Assembly: GCF_005503535.1 (NCBI RefSeq)
Contig: NZ_SCNN01000006.1
Span: 1 to 64,000, forward strand
Source of the DNA: Mesorhizobium comanense
GTDB taxonomy: Bacteria > Pseudomonadota > Alphaproteobacteria > Rhizobiales > Rhizobiaceae
Length of the DNA stretch: 64,000 nucleotides
Direction: 5' to 3'
How positions within the stretch are numbered: the stretch's first letter is position 1; each line of letters opens with the position of its first letter. The translations under genes and the position numbers were made by a program. Under the pieces are notes generated by a model. The model saw only the letters and a list, made by a program, of their open reading frames with translations. It made no database searches and was not told the origin of the DNA. Shown in pieces: positions 9,449 through 18,575 of the stretch.

Positions 9449-9874
9449 ATGCTAGGGATACTTGTGTCAAAACGTATACATTGGGCAATTCCTACTCTGA
9501 TATTGGCATCCCTTACATATTCACCAGCAGAGGCTCATGTCCGGCGCGACTTCCTTCACGAGCACGTGAGGTCAGACGTCAGTAATCATATATATAAAGT
9601 CGACGAACTGAATCCGGATTGCACGCTTGCGCACGTCAAGGTGCAAGTACGGACTCAACCGGAGCATGGATCCTTGCAGATATTAACGGGCACAGTGGAA
9701 AATACTTACAGCAAAGCCACGCTTCAGTCCAAATGCTCCCGCGCGGTGCCCAACGGCATTAGGGCCCTCTATCGGCCCAACGCCGGCTACAAAGGCAAGG
9801 ATGAAGCCGTCTTCTATGCGGTCGATCCGGCCGGCAATGCGACGTTCACCACAATCTACCTGACGGTTAGGTAG
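9449..9874 (+). CDS. Small secreted protein with a cadherin/Ig-like fold segment
   Basis: A 141-residue protein. A signal peptide (residues 1-29, cleavage near AEA) is followed by one bacterial Ig/cadherin-like repeat: VRTQPEHGSLQI, then LYRPNAGYKGKDEAVFYAVD. The latter resembles the Y-x-PNAGY-x-G-x-D-x-F-x-Y-x-V-x-D consensus of tandem cadherin-like repeats in large adhesins. Two cysteines (in DCTLAH and KCSRAV) could form a disulfide. The 5' half and its upstream region are clearly poorer in GC than neighbouring genes (runs such as catatatataaag), suggesting acquisition by transfer. Function unknown. Confidence 0.65.
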   Translation: MLGILVSKRIHWAIPTLILASLTYSPAEAHVRRDFLHEHVRSDVSNHIYKVDELNPDCTLAHVKVQVRTQPEHGSLQILTGTVENTYSKATLQSKCSRAVPNGIRALYRPNAGYKGKDEAVFYAVDPAGNATFTTIYLTVR

Positions 9875-9956
9875 CAAATCCAGCCAACCGGGATCGGTGA
9901 GGCCAGAGCGGTCCGACGTTTCACAGAAACGCCGAAACGCTCTCGTCCGGTATGTC

Positions 9957-10778
9957 TCAGTTCAACCCCAGCGTCCCTCTCAGCTTCGACAGGTCCTCCG
10001 CCAGCGCCGTCACCGGGCCGGCCAGCGCCTTGCGGTCGGCATCCGACAGCTTGTCGTAGGTCTCGAAGCCGTCTGATGTCTTGTACTTGGCGAGGATCGC
10101 GTCGACGGTGGCGAAATTGTCGTCGACGGTCTTGATCAAGGTCGGGTTTTCCTTCTCGACCAGCGGATGGACCAGCGCGACGATCTTCTGGGCGCCATCG
10201 ATATTGGCCTGGAAGTCCCACAGGTCCGTGTGGCTGTAGCGGTCTTCCTCGCCGGAGATCTTGCTGGAGGCCACCTCCTCGAGCAGCCCGGCGGCGCCGT
10301 CGATCGCCTTCTCCGGCGGAACGGTGAGGCCGGCGACGCGCTTTTGCAGGTCGAGCACGTCGCCATTCAGCTTGTCGGCCAGCGGGCCCAGGCCATCCGT
10401 CGTGTTCTGGCTGAACAGGCCGTATTCGATGCGATGGAAGCCGTAGAAGTCCGCCGACTTCTCCTTCTGCTCATGGTCGTCGGCGCGCGAATCGATGGCG
10501 CCGTCGAGGTCCGAGAACAGTTCGGCGATAGGCTCGATCGTCTCGTAATTGACGCGGGCCGGCGCATAGAGCGCCTTGGCCTTGGCGAGATCGCCCGCCT
10601 TGACCGCGTCGGTGAAGGCCTTGGTGCTGGTCACCAGCGTGTCGATCTTGCCCTGGACGTAGAGCTTGTAGTCGGCGATCGGCTGGACGAGGTCCAGCGG
10701 CGAGACGGCGGCGCGGGCCGGCGCGAGGCTGGTCAGCAGGGCGAGCGTGGCGGCGGCAAGCAGGCGATGGTTGTTCAT
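9957..10778 (-). CDS. Second M75 imelysin-type EfeO/EfeM protein
   Basis: A 273-residue periplasmic protein with a signal peptide ([18 protein letters not shown]). The M75/imelysin-like domain has the HxxE metal motif HRIE (His115-Glu118) in [14 protein letters not shown]. It lacks the N-terminal cupredoxin domain of full EfeO, so it is an EfeM-like paralogue. It is the last gene of the efeU-efeO-efeB cluster, 37 bp after efeB. The start at 10778 gives a clean signal peptide and follows AGAGGATAT. Known EfeO/EfeM proteins deliver iron to the EfeU permease. Two M75 proteins in one operon suggest division of labour or substrate capture at different stages; this is inference. Confidence 0.88.
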   Translation of the reverse strand: MNNHRLLAAATLALLTSLAPARAAVSPLDLVQPIADYKLYVQGKIDTLVTSTKAFTDAVKAGDLAKAKALYAPARVNYETIEPIAELFSDLDGAIDSRADDHEQKEKSADFYGFHRIEYGLFSQNTTDGLGPLADKLNGDVLDLQKRVAGLTVPPEKAIDGAAGLLEEVASSKISGEEDRYSHTDLWDFQANIDGAQKIVALVHPLVEKENPTLIKTVDDNFATVDAILAKYKTSDGFETYDKLSDADRKALAGPVTALAEDLSKLRGTLGLN

Positions 10779-10815
10779 GGGATATCCTCTCACTGTGACA
10801 GATCGGGTTGGGGCG

Positions 10816-12111
10816 TCAGGCATGCGTGGCGGCCATGTCGAGCAGCGCGCGGCCGAGATAATCCTGGTCGTCCTTGACGCCCGGCAGGGCGAAGAAATAG
10901 CCGCCGCCGAAGGGCTTGATGTATTCCTCCAGCGACTCGCCATTGAGGCGGTTCTGAACGGCGATGAAGCCCTGTTCGAGATCGGCCTGATAGGCGATGA
11001 ACAGCAACCCCATATCCATCTGGTTGGATTTGCTGACCCCGTTCGAATAGTTGAACGGCCGGCGCAGGATCAGGTGTTTCTGCGCCTCGGCGTCGCGCGG
11101 ATTGGCAAGCCGGATATGCGCGTCGAGCGGCGTGGTCTTGCCCTCGGGGTCGTTGGCGAAGTGGGGGACATCGGCCTCGCCCTCGCCGCCTTCCAGCGGC
11201 GCGCCGCTGGCCTTCTGGCGGCCGATGATCGTCTGCTGTTCCTGCAGCGGCGTGCGGTCCCAGCGCTCGACGAAGTTCCTGATGAGGCGCACCACCTGAT
11301 AGGAGCCGCCCGTCGCCCAGGCGTGTTCGCCGCCACCGGGCTGCACCCAGACGATGCGCTTCATCAGTTCGGCGTCGCTGGCATCCGGATTGGCCGAGCC
11401 GTCGCGAAAACCGAGGAAGTTGCGGGCGCTCTGCTTGGGCTTGCCGGGATCGGGCTGCCGCACCGGCACCGAACCTTCCTGCTTCCAGCGCAGGAGCAGC
11501 GAGTCGGGCGTGTTCTTCACGATGTCGCGCAAGGCGTGGATGTTGGTATCGGGCGTATTCGAGGAGAATTGCAGCAGCAGGTCGCCATGGCAGAACTCTT
11601 CCTTCAGCGCGTCGTTGGGGAACGACGCCATGCGCGTCAGGTGCCTTGGTTTCAGATCCTGCAGGCCGAACCGCTCATCGAACAGCGAGGCGCCGAACGA
11701 GGTGGTGATCGTCAGATTGTCCGGCGTCACCACCGGCCCGAGAATGCCGGAATCGGCCGCGGGAAATTTGGGGTCGAGCGCCGGCGGCGTTCCGCCCGCC
11801 ATCAGGAAGGCCGAGCGTTCCGTCAGCGTGCGCAGCAGCCTTTGCAGGCCGGCCCGGTTCTGGGCGAGCACGTCGAACGCGGCGACCAGTCCCGCGGCCG
11901 GGCGGGGCGTGACGATGCCCGGCTGATGTTCGCCATGGAAGGGTCGCCGCTGATCGAGCGTGTCGCTTTCCGGCGCATTGGTCACGCTGCCAGCGCCCGC
12001 GGCCACCGCCATCTGCGGCGCCAGCGCTCCGGCGACAGCGCCGATCAGCACCGAGCGGCGCGAGGGGGTGAGGCCGGCGTTCGGCCCCTGGGGTTTTTCG
12101 CAGGCGCTCAT
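10816..12111 (-). CDS. efeB: Dye-decolorising heme peroxidase EfeB
   Basis: A 431-residue Tat-exported DyP peroxidase. The twin-arginine signal is [12 protein letters not shown] (Arg18-Arg19), with cleavage expected around residues 35-40. The DyP GxxDG motif is GFRDG at 234-238, with catalytic Asp237. The heme-ligand motif is [10 protein letters not shown], with His332 as proximal ligand. The start ATG overlaps the efeO stop (ATGA), pointing to translational coupling. In E. coli, EfeB works with EfeU and EfeO in acid- or iron-limited ferrous uptake in the periplasm. Confidence 0.95.
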   Translation of the reverse strand: MSACEKPQGPNAGLTPSRRSVLIGAVAGALAPQMAVAAGAGSVTNAPESDTLDQRRPFHGEHQPGIVTPRPAAGLVAAFDVLAQNRAGLQRLLRTLTERSAFLMAGGTPPALDPKFPAADSGILGPVVTPDNLTITTSFGASLFDERFGLQDLKPRHLTRMASFPNDALKEEFCHGDLLLQFSSNTPDTNIHALRDIVKNTPDSLLLRWKQEGSVPVRQPDPGKPKQSARNFLGFRDGSANPDASDAELMKRIVWVQPGGGEHAWATGGSYQVVRLIRNFVERWDRTPLQEQQTIIGRQKASGAPLEGGEGEADVPHFANDPEGKTTPLDAHIRLANPRDAEAQKHLILRRPFNYSNGVSKSNQMDMGLLFIAYQADLEQGFIAVQNRLNGESLEEYIKPFGGGYFFALPGVKDDQDYLGRALLDMAATHA

Positions 12112-13283
12112 TGGGTGAGATCCATGGTTTCGCGCAATCGGGAGAGGTCTGCGGCGAGCACGGTCGCGGCCTTGCCAAGGCCGGCCTTGGCGGAATCGGG
12201 CAAGGCGTCGGAGGCCTCGGTGCGGCGTGTCGCGATCATGTCGCCGAGCACGGTGAAATCCCGGTCGAGTGCCGCGACGATGTCGGGCGCGGTCCTGACG
12301 GCGATGGGACGCAGCAGGTCGAAGACCTTGCGGACACCGGCGAACGCCGCCTCGAAAGAGGTGAGGTCGCCATGCGCGTAAGGGCTGTCGCCGAAACCCG
12401 GACCCGGCGCGGCAAGCCGCTGCAGGATGGCGCCCGATCCGCTGACCATGCTCTCCGGCATGATGCGCAGGTCGTGGATACGCGCCTTGAGCGAGGCTGC
12501 GTCACTCCTGAGCTTGTCGGCGACGGGAGCCAGCCCATTGGTGCTGCCCTGTTCGAATAGCCCGTATTCGAGACGGTGCAGGCCGCCGAAACCAGGGTCG
12601 GCCTCGCTCTGGCCGAACGCCTCGGCGCGCGCGTCGATGGCCGCATCCAGGTCCGAAAACAGCGGCGACACCGGCGCCATGTGCGCATAGCCGGCCTCGG
12701 CCGCCGGATAGAGGGCTTTTGCCGACGCCACATCGCCTGCCTTCACCGCGCCTGCAAAAGCGGCGGCCGCGGTTTCGAAGGCGTCGGCCTGGGTCGACAG
12801 GAACACCTTGTATTCGGCAAGCGCGCCGATATAGGCGGCGAGATCGGGCTTGCGGGTGGCGCCGGCATCGGCGGCCGGCAGGACATGCAGCGTGCCGCGC
12901 GGGTTCGAGAGCAGGCCGCAGGTGATGGCGTAGTCGCCGGGCTCGAGCCGCGTGGCAAGCGTCTGGGTGAAGCCGGGCGCGATGTTCTCGCGCTCCTCGA
13001 GCACCATCACGCCATCGAGGATCTCCCATTCGACCGCGCGGTCGGAGCGATTTTCGATCTGGAACACATGCCGGCCAGCCTGCACCGTCAGCGCATTGGG
13101 CTCGCAGGATTTGCCGGTGATTGCCACGGTCGTCGCCGACGCGGCGTCGCGGCGGCCTTTCTGCGCGACCTGCGTGGCGTAGGTGAAGGCCGCACCGGCC
13201 GCCAGCAGGAGCGCGATCGAAACCGCAAGGCCGGCGCGGACTGCGGCGCGCGGCAGTGCGGGAGTTTGCGGGTTCGCGCTCAT
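12108..13283 (-). CDS. efeO: EfeO: cupredoxin plus M75 iron-binding lipocalin-like protein
   Basis: A 391-residue protein anchored or exported by an N-terminal hydrophobic segment (residues 17-34). Residues about 50-135 form the cupredoxin domain with Cys60 and Cys122 (ITGKSCEPNALTV, ITCGLLSNPRG). Residues about 145-391 form the M75 domain with the HxxE motif HRLE (His236-Glu239). The ATG at 13283 overlaps the efeU stop as ATGA, and its own stop overlaps efeB. A longer in-frame reading extends upstream to 14204 but runs through efeU in another frame and is not real. Predicted to bind and oxidise or reduce periplasmic iron for EfeU. Confidence 0.94.
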   Translation of the reverse strand: MSANPQTPALPRAAVRAGLAVSIALLLAAGAAFTYATQVAQKGRRDAASATTVAITGKSCEPNALTVQAGRHVFQIENRSDRAVEWEILDGVMVLEERENIAPGFTQTLATRLEPGDYAITCGLLSNPRGTLHVLPAADAGATRKPDLAAYIGALAEYKVFLSTQADAFETAAAAFAGAVKAGDVASAKALYPAAEAGYAHMAPVSPLFSDLDAAIDARAEAFGQSEADPGFGGLHRLEYGLFEQGSTNGLAPVADKLRSDAASLKARIHDLRIMPESMVSGSGAILQRLAAPGPGFGDSPYAHGDLTSFEAAFAGVRKVFDLLRPIAVRTAPDIVAALDRDFTVLGDMIATRRTEASDALPDSAKAGLGKAATVLAADLSRLRETMDLTQ

Positions 13284-14125
13284 GTCGCAGGCCGCCCCTG
13301 CTTTGCTGCCACGGCTGCCTGCGCACCCGGGCGGTCCGCCAGGAAGAGCCAGAGCGACGGCAACAGGAAGCCGAGATAAACGACGATCTCGCTCGCCGTC
13401 GGCGCGTCGATGTAGCCGAAAATGCCTGACAGGACAGAACCGAGCGGGCTGTCCATCGGCAGCACGCCGCTGATGTCGAAGACGATCTGCTGGCCATGGT
13501 TCCAGAGGCCCGCCTCGTGCAGTGCGTTGACCGAATTGGCGAGCAGGCCGGCGGCGACGATCAGGATGAAGGCGCCGGTCCAGCGGAAGAACCGCCTGAG
13601 GTTGAGCCGCACCGCGCCGGCATAGATGCCGTAACCCACGGCCGCAGCCAAAAGCACGCCGGCCAGTGCCGCCAGCGGCGCGAAACTGTTTTCCTGCTGG
13701 AAGGCGGCGAGCAGGAAGAACACCGATTCGACGCCTTCGCGTGCCACGGCCAGGAACACCATGGCGATCAGGCCGAAGCCCTTGTGCGCCGGCGTCTCGA
13801 AAGCCGCGTCGATGGAATTGTGCAGCTCCGCCTTGATCGAGCGCGCTGCCTTGCGCATCCAGAACACCATCGAGGTCAGCACGCAGACGGCGATCAGCCC
13901 GATGACCGCCTCGAACAGTTCCTGCGTCTTCTGCGGGAACTCGACGCTGGCGAACTGCAGGATGGCGCCGACGCCGAGCGAGAAGGCGAGCGCCAGGAAA
14001 ATGCCGATCCACACCACCGGCATCCAGGCGCCGCGCCCGGTTCGATCGAGGTAGCTGGCGATGATGCCGACGATCAGCGCCGCCTCGACGCCCTCGCGGA
14101 ACATGATCAGGAACGGTACCAGCAT
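13280..14125 (-). CDS. efeU: Iron permease EfeU (FTR1 family)
   Basis: A 281-residue polytopic membrane protein with about seven helices. It has the two REGxE iron-binding motifs of Ftr1/EfeU: REGVE at residues 10-14 and REGVE at 129-133. The ATG at 14125 begins exactly at the conserved MLVPFLIMFREGVEAAL start. Upstream in-frame codons up to 14191 would add a soluble 22-residue leader that the family lacks. First gene of the four-gene iron operon efeU-efeO-efeB-efeM-like. I could not identify an Irr or RirA box with confidence in the short upstream region. Confidence 0.94.
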   Translation of the reverse strand: MLVPFLIMFREGVEAALIVGIIASYLDRTGRGAWMPVVWIGIFLALAFSLGVGAILQFASVEFPQKTQELFEAVIGLIAVCVLTSMVFWMRKAARSIKAELHNSIDAAFETPAHKGFGLIAMVFLAVAREGVESVFFLLAAFQQENSFAPLAALAGVLLAAAVGYGIYAGAVRLNLRRFFRWTGAFILIVAAGLLANSVNALHEAGLWNHGQQIVFDISGVLPMDSPLGSVLSGIFGYIDAPTASEIVVYLGFLLPSLWLFLADRPGAQAAVAAKQGRPAT

Positions 14126-14274
14126 TTTTTCGTCCAGCCGTGCGGCCAAGGGGGGTCTTTGAAGGCTGCGCCCGCCCGGGTTCCGCGCCATTTGAAGGCG
14201 GCACGGAAAACCTGTGCGGAGCTGTCAGCTTTTATTCGCGACCATTCCGGCCACACAAGGGAGCCGCGATCACA

Positions 14275-15192
14275 TCACCGAGATGTCGGCGTGATCGCCT
14301 CGTCAAAGGCGCGGGCATGCGTTCTTGCCCAGTCTTCGATGGAGGTCGGGCGAAAGCCTTCGAGGCCGGGCTGATCGACATAGGCCGGCGCGAGGATGGC
14401 ATCGGCCTCGTCCCTGTGGGCCTGGAAGAACCGGAATTTCGACGCCACGCGTTTGCCCATGCCGGACCCCATGGCGGCGTCCACCGCGCTCTCGAACGCG
14501 TCCAGGGGTTCGCTGCGATAGACGATGCTGCGCCCAAGGCCGCGGGACAGCGCCCGGACGAGCTCGGCGCCGGTGACGCTGTCCGGCCCCGATATCAGAT
14601 GATTGCCGCCATAGGCCTTGTTTTCGATCAGCGTGATGGTCGCAGCCGCGCAATCACCTGCGGAAGTCCAGGCGATCCGCTGCGAGGCATCGATCGGCAC
14701 CTGGAACATGCCGTTGGCGACCTCCTGCCGGACCCCGGGCTTGAGCAGATTGTCGAGGTACATGGTCGGGCGCAGGATGGCGCAGCACAGGCCGGATGAT
14801 CTGACCATGGTCTCGATCGCGGCGTTGGCGACGAAGCTCGGCTCCTCGCAGGGCGCGGGACGGCTTGCGCTGGCGAGCTTCAGGATTACGCCGGCCTTGG
14901 CATCCTTAGCCGCAGCGACGGCGTTCTCGGCGAGGCGGCAAACCATGTCGGGTGGTCCGATCGGCACCTGCAGCACAACAGCGCTGACGCCGGCATGGGC
15001 CGCCTGGAGCGAGGCCGGATCCGCCAGATCGCCTTGCGCGAGCTCGATGCCCAGGCGCGCCAGCGCCGTGCTCCTGGCCGGATCGCGCACCAGTGCCGTG
15101 ACGGAAAAACCGCGCCGCGCGGCCTCGCGGGCGACGGCGCCGCCCTGCACGCCATTGGCCAGGGTGACAAGGATACGTTCGGATCTGGACAT
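14275..15192 (-). CDS. NmrA-like NAD(P)-binding protein
   Basis: A 305-residue soluble Rossmann-fold protein of the atypical SDR/NmrA group. The dinucleotide motif is a degenerate TLANGVQGGAVAREA (residues about 10-24), in place of the usual TGAxGxxG. VTALVRDPAR follows at the end of the second strand, consistent with NADP binding. Such proteins are often redox sensors or quinone/NADPH reductases. It is transcribed away from the DUF308 gene across a 345-bp gap that contains a palindromic operator nearer the other gene, so the two may share control. The substrate cannot be assigned. Confidence 0.8.
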   Translation of the reverse strand: MSRSERILVTLANGVQGGAVAREAARRGFSVTALVRDPARSTALARLGIELAQGDLADPASLQAAHAGVSAVVLQVPIGPPDMVCRLAENAVAAAKDAKAGVILKLASASRPAPCEEPSFVANAAIETMVRSSGLCCAILRPTMYLDNLLKPGVRQEVANGMFQVPIDASQRIAWTSAGDCAAATITLIENKAYGGNHLISGPDSVTGAELVRALSRGLGRSIVYRSEPLDAFESAVDAAMGSGMGKRVASKFRFFQAHRDEADAILAPAYVDQPGLEGFRPTSIEDWARTHARAFDEAITPTSR

Positions 15193-15493
15193 GCTCTGCT
15201 CCTTTTGGACCGGGTCCCTGGAGCGGCATCACCATGACAGCGCCCAACAGACCCGAGGCGCGCTGGCGCCGGGACTGTCGGGGGTTCCCGTGCAGAGCGC
15301 GGGAACAGAACTTCTTCGCGAGAAGAAGGGCTTGGGCCTACCCAGACCAAGCCAGCCATTTTCGACGAAGGGAAATTACGGAGGCCGGGTGGAAATGTCC
15401 ATCATCGTCATCCGCGAGAAACGAGCGCCGATCACGCGAATGAGATGTCGAGCCGACGGGCAATGGGCTCCAGATGTCTTGACGATTACTAAT

Positions 15494-15511
15494 CTACCTA
15501 CTAGTTGGTAG
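15494..15511. promoter_or_regulatory. Candidate TetR-family operator
   Basis: CTACCTACTAGTTGGTAG is an 18-bp palindrome centred on ACTAGT with 16 of 18 positions symmetric. It lies 27 bp before the ATG of the membrane protein at 15538, where it could overlap the promoter. Size, symmetry and the ACC..GGT half-sites resemble operators of TetR repressors, and a TetR gene lies about 0.8 kb downstream. The rest of the 345-bp gap (15193-15537) shows nothing else recognisable. Confidence 0.55.
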
Positions 15512-15537
15512 GCAATTCAAACGAGAGGTCCCCCATC

Positions 15538-16149
15538 ATGCCTGGACACATGAGCGATCAGAGCCGCGCTCCTTCATCGAACGATTGGCTGAGAAGCTAT
15601 TACTATCTGCGGTTTGCCGTATCGGCGGCCTGGGTTGCGGCGGCTTTCACCATCGCGAAAAGCAGCCCGCCAGTCGCTGCCGCCATGCTGGTTGCCTATC
15701 CCGCATGGGACGCGCTCGCCAACTACATCGACGCCCGGCGCACCGGCGGCCTCGGCCGCAACAGGTCGCAACTGCTCAACTTCGCCGTCAGCATCGCAGC
15801 CGCGATTGCGGTCGCCATCGCGCTCGGTCACGGTATGAACGCGGTGCTCTCGGTCTATGGCGTCTGGGCCGTTGTCGCGGGCGTGTTTCAGCTCCTGACG
15901 GCGGTGCGGCGCTGGAAGACCAACGGTGCGCAATGGGCGATGATCCTGAGCGGCGCCCAATCGGCGCTGGCAGGTCTGTTCTTCGTCAAGATGGCCGGTG
16001 GCACGCAGGTCATCGGCATCGTCAACGTCGCTCCCTATGCTGCGTTCGGCGCCTTCTACTTTCTCGTCTCCGCACTATGGCTGTCGGTCGGCGACGCCCT
16101 TCGCAAGTCGCGGCCGGCCGCAAGCCGTGGCAATTCCGGAAAAATGTGA
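15538..16149 (+). CDS. DUF308/HdeD-like membrane protein
   Basis: A 203-residue integral membrane protein with about six hydrophobic helices (for example VAAAFTIAKSSPPVAAAMLV, FAVSIAAAIAVAIALG, AVLSVYGVWAVVAGVFQLL). The pattern resembles DUF308/HdeD-type proteins. GAGAGG about 8 nt upstream supports the ATG at 15538; an ATG at 15550 is possible. A palindromic operator lies just upstream and a TetR gene 130 bp downstream, so it is probably the regulated target. Function unknown. Confidence 0.7.
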   Translation: MPGHMSDQSRAPSSNDWLRSYYYLRFAVSAAWVAAAFTIAKSSPPVAAAMLVAYPAWDALANYIDARRTGGLGRNRSQLLNFAVSIAAAIAVAIALGHGMNAVLSVYGVWAVVAGVFQLLTAVRRWKTNGAQWAMILSGAQSALAGLFFVKMAGGTQVIGIVNVAPYAAFGAFYFLVSALWLSVGDALRKSRPAASRGNSGKM

Positions 16150-16211
16150 CGGCCGGGTCTGGCGAGTTCAGCGAAGTCTGCGTTCGCAATTGCATCAAAG
16201 CAGAGACCTGG

Positions 16212-16247
16212 AGCGGGTTGCCGTTTGCGTGAAAACGGCAACCCGCT
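16212..16247. repeat. Perfect 15-bp hairpin between membrane protein and TetR genes
   Basis: AGCGGGTTGCCGTTT (16212-16226) pairs perfectly with AAACGGCAACCCGCT (16233-16247), with a 6-nt loop. It lies 63 bp after the upstream stop and 33 bp before the tetR ATG. It could attenuate read-through; there is no T-run. Confidence 0.7.
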
Positions 16248-16279
16248 AAGGACAAAGGAGCCCTCCGCCGGAGCAAGTC

Positions 16280-16867
16280 ATGAGCAAGCCTTCGAACACC
16301 GCCGACGAGATCCTGGCCGCCGCGCGAACCTTCATCGTCGCCGGCGGTTACAATGGCTTCAGCTACGCCGATATCTCCGAAGTGATCGGCATCCGCAAAG
16401 CCAGCATCCATCACCATTTCCCCAGCAAGGTCGACCTCGTACAGACCTTGCTCAAGCGTTACCTCGACGATGCCGTCACGGGGCTGGGGGGGCTCGAGCG
16501 CAATATCCCCGAGCCGCCCGAGTTGCTGCGAGCCTATGCCGGCATCTGGGCTCGATGCATCGAGGATTCTAGCATGCCGTTCTGCGTCTGCGCGCTGCTC
16601 GCCAGCGAACTGCCGGCCCTTCCGCCGGAGGTTGGCCTGGAAGTGCGGGCGTATTTTCAGTTTCTCTCGAAATGGCTGACGGGCGTCATCGGGCGCGGCG
16701 CGGAGACAGGCACGCTGTCCATTTCCGCTTCGCCGCGCGTCGAGGCCGAGGCTTTCATGGCGACCGTTCATGGCGCGATGCTCTCCGCGCGCGCCTATGG
16801 CGATGTCCTGACCTTCGGCATGATCCTGACGCCGACGCTTCACAAGTTGATCCCCGGGGTCGATTGA
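16280..16867 (+). CDS. TetR family transcriptional regulator
   Basis: A 195-residue protein. The N-terminal TetR helix-turn-helix spans residues about 8-55 (ILAAARTFIVAGGYNGFSYA, then SEVIGIRKASIHHHFPSK). The C-terminal ligand-binding domain resembles the NemR/AcuR branch by its LLR-YAGIWARC and CALLASELPALP segments, with cysteines that could sense electrophiles (MPFCVCALL). Cys-based sensing is inferred from similarity only. Likely targets are the membrane protein upstream (palindrome at 15494) and perhaps the NmrA-like gene. Confidence 0.88.
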   Translation: MSKPSNTADEILAAARTFIVAGGYNGFSYADISEVIGIRKASIHHHFPSKVDLVQTLLKRYLDDAVTGLGGLERNIPEPPELLRAYAGIWARCIEDSSMPFCVCALLASELPALPPEVGLEVRAYFQFLSKWLTGVIGRGAETGTLSISASPRVEAEAFMATVHGAMLSARAYGDVLTFGMILTPTLHKLIPGVD

Positions 16868-16891
16868 TCCGGGCAAAGAGGATCGGCGCCA

Positions 16892-18283
16892 TCAGGCCGA
16901 CTGGCTGATCAACCGGGACTGGGCGTAGCCTTCCAGACTGTCGTCGCCGTCACCGTTGCCGATATCGCCGTATGGCAGGCTCAGCGCCCGGCCGTCGCGC
17001 TGGTTGAGGAGCAGCATGTCGCCGGCGAAGTCGCGGCTGAGCCGATCCATGGTCGTCCGCGACGTAGTGAAGGCATGCAGCGCCAGGATCGGGCGAAGGC
17101 GGTTCACCTCGGCGATCCCGTTCTCGTAGCGGTCGAAACGGTTGACCACCGCGATCGGCCCGAACGGCTCGGCGTTCATCAGGAGAGCCTCTCCCGGGAC
17201 ATCGGTCACCACGGTAGGCCAGAAGAAGCAGCCGAGATTGCCCCTGCGATGGCCTCCGGCCGCCACGGTGGCCGAGCCGGCCACGGCGTCCGCCACCAGG
17301 GCTTCCATCTTCGCGACGCGCGCTCCGCTTGCCAGCGGTCCCATCTCGACGCCGTGCTGGAGCCCGTTGTCGATCGTGATCCGTCTCGTGGCCTCGATGA
17401 AATCGTCGAGGAACCGCCCGTGGATGGAGCTTTCGGCAAGGATGCATGTCGGCGCGAACCGTGCTTGTCCGGCATTCCTGAACTTGGCCCGGCAGAGCGC
17501 GTTGACCGCAAGGCCGATATCGGCGTCGCTGAAGACGATTGCTGGCGCGGGCCCGCTGAGTTCCAGGGCCAGCCGCTTGCCGCGGGTCGTGGCCAGGGCC
17601 GCCAGCCGCGCGCCAAGCAGCGCCGGGCCGCTATAGGAACCCCGGGCGATTGCGGGATGCCCGATGAGATAGGGCGCGATGTCGGCCTGCGGGCCATACA
17701 CCAGGTTCAGCACCCCCGCCGGCAGGCCGGCGTCGGCGAGGGCAACCACCAGGGCCGCGCAGCTGGCCGGCGCCGATGGCGGTCCCGCAAGCACGACGGA
17801 TGAGCCGCCGGCCAGCGCCGCGGCCACCTTGCGCGCCGCTTGCCCGAGCGGAAAGCTCCACGCCGCGAATGCCGCCACCGGGCCGATCGGTTCATCGGGC
17901 GCGGCCCCCTCGCCATGGCCGCGTCCCGCATTGGCGAACCAGTCGAGCAAGGCGGCGGCCGCGGCAGTCTCCGCGCGCGCCTCGGCCAGGGGCTTGCCTT
18001 GCTCCATCGTCATCCCGTACGCGATGGGCTCCACCCGCTTGCGCAACAGCTCGGCCGCCCGCATCAGGATCCGGCCACGCTCGACCGCGCGCATCCGCCG
18101 CCATGTCCACAACGCGCGCTCTGCGCCGGCCGTAGCCTCGTCCAAATCCGTTACGCCGGCCGTGGCGACGGCGCCGATAGCGGTCTCCGTGGCGGGGTCG
18201 TGGACAGGCAGGGCCGGCAGATGCCCATCGCGCCAGCGGCCGTTGATGTGCAGCAAGGTGTTGCCATAGGCATGGGTTTTCAT
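16892..18283 (-). CDS. Degenerate aldehyde dehydrogenase superfamily protein, catalytic Cys missing
   Basis: A 463-residue protein with the full ALDH fold, slightly shorter than the usual 480-500. Key residues are altered. The catalytic Cys motif N-x-GQ-x-C reads NAGQAR, giving Arg275 at the nucleophile position. The oxyanion motif PWNFP reads AWSFP (Ser143 for Asn). The NAD-ribose Lys of VVKPAE reads VLAGPPS. The general-base Glu241 (LALELSG) and the EPFGPIAV segment remain. The reading frame is open and GGAGG precedes the ATG at 18283, so it is a maintained gene rather than an obvious pseudogene. Dehydrogenase activity is unlikely; a binding or structural role, or early decay, is possible. 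It converges with the tetR gene (24 bp apart). Confidence 0.85.
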   Translation of the reverse strand: MKTHAYGNTLLHINGRWRDGHLPALPVHDPATETAIGAVATAGVTDLDEATAGAERALWTWRRMRAVERGRILMRAAELLRKRVEPIAYGMTMEQGKPLAEARAETAAAAALLDWFANAGRGHGEGAAPDEPIGPVAAFAAWSFPLGQAARKVAAALAGGSSVVLAGPPSAPASCAALVVALADAGLPAGVLNLVYGPQADIAPYLIGHPAIARGSYSGPALLGARLAALATTRGKRLALELSGPAPAIVFSDADIGLAVNALCRAKFRNAGQARFAPTCILAESSIHGRFLDDFIEATRRITIDNGLQHGVEMGPLASGARVAKMEALVADAVAGSATVAAGGHRRGNLGCFFWPTVVTDVPGEALLMNAEPFGPIAVVNRFDRYENGIAEVNRLRPILALHAFTTSRTTMDRLSRDFAGDMLLLNQRDGRALSLPYGDIGNGDGDDSLEGYAQSRLISQSA

Positions 18284-18575
18284 CGTCCCTCCGGCCACGA
18301 TCGAAATGCCAGTCGCCGACGGATTCCCCCTTCGGCATGACCTTCGGTGCCCGGACCAGGGCACCCGTGGCGACCCTCACCGCCATGGATGACTATGCGA
18401 CCCCTTCTTTTCGCGAGTTTTTCCGCTCTATTGAACGTTGTTTCTGGATTGTTTCGCGACGCTTCCCGCAATCGCAGGGCGAGACGCTCAGCAGCGCCCC
18501 GAGCTGTCGGGCTCCGGCTGTCCGTGCCGTGATGTCTTGCCGGCGGCCCGCCGGCGGACCGGCAGGGATCGACCT

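Noticed and set aside
12108..14204. One 698-codon open frame covering efeO and the efeU region on the minus strand
   Set aside because: The upstream part is the wrong frame of efeU. EfeO begins at 13283 with its own signal segment and an ATGA overlap, and the real efeU frame (13280-14125) has the REGVE motifs.
16892..18283. Aldehyde dehydrogenase called as a frameshifted pseudogene
   Set aside because: The frame is uninterrupted from ATG to stop and has a good ribosome site. Only active-site residues are changed, so it is kept as a gene.
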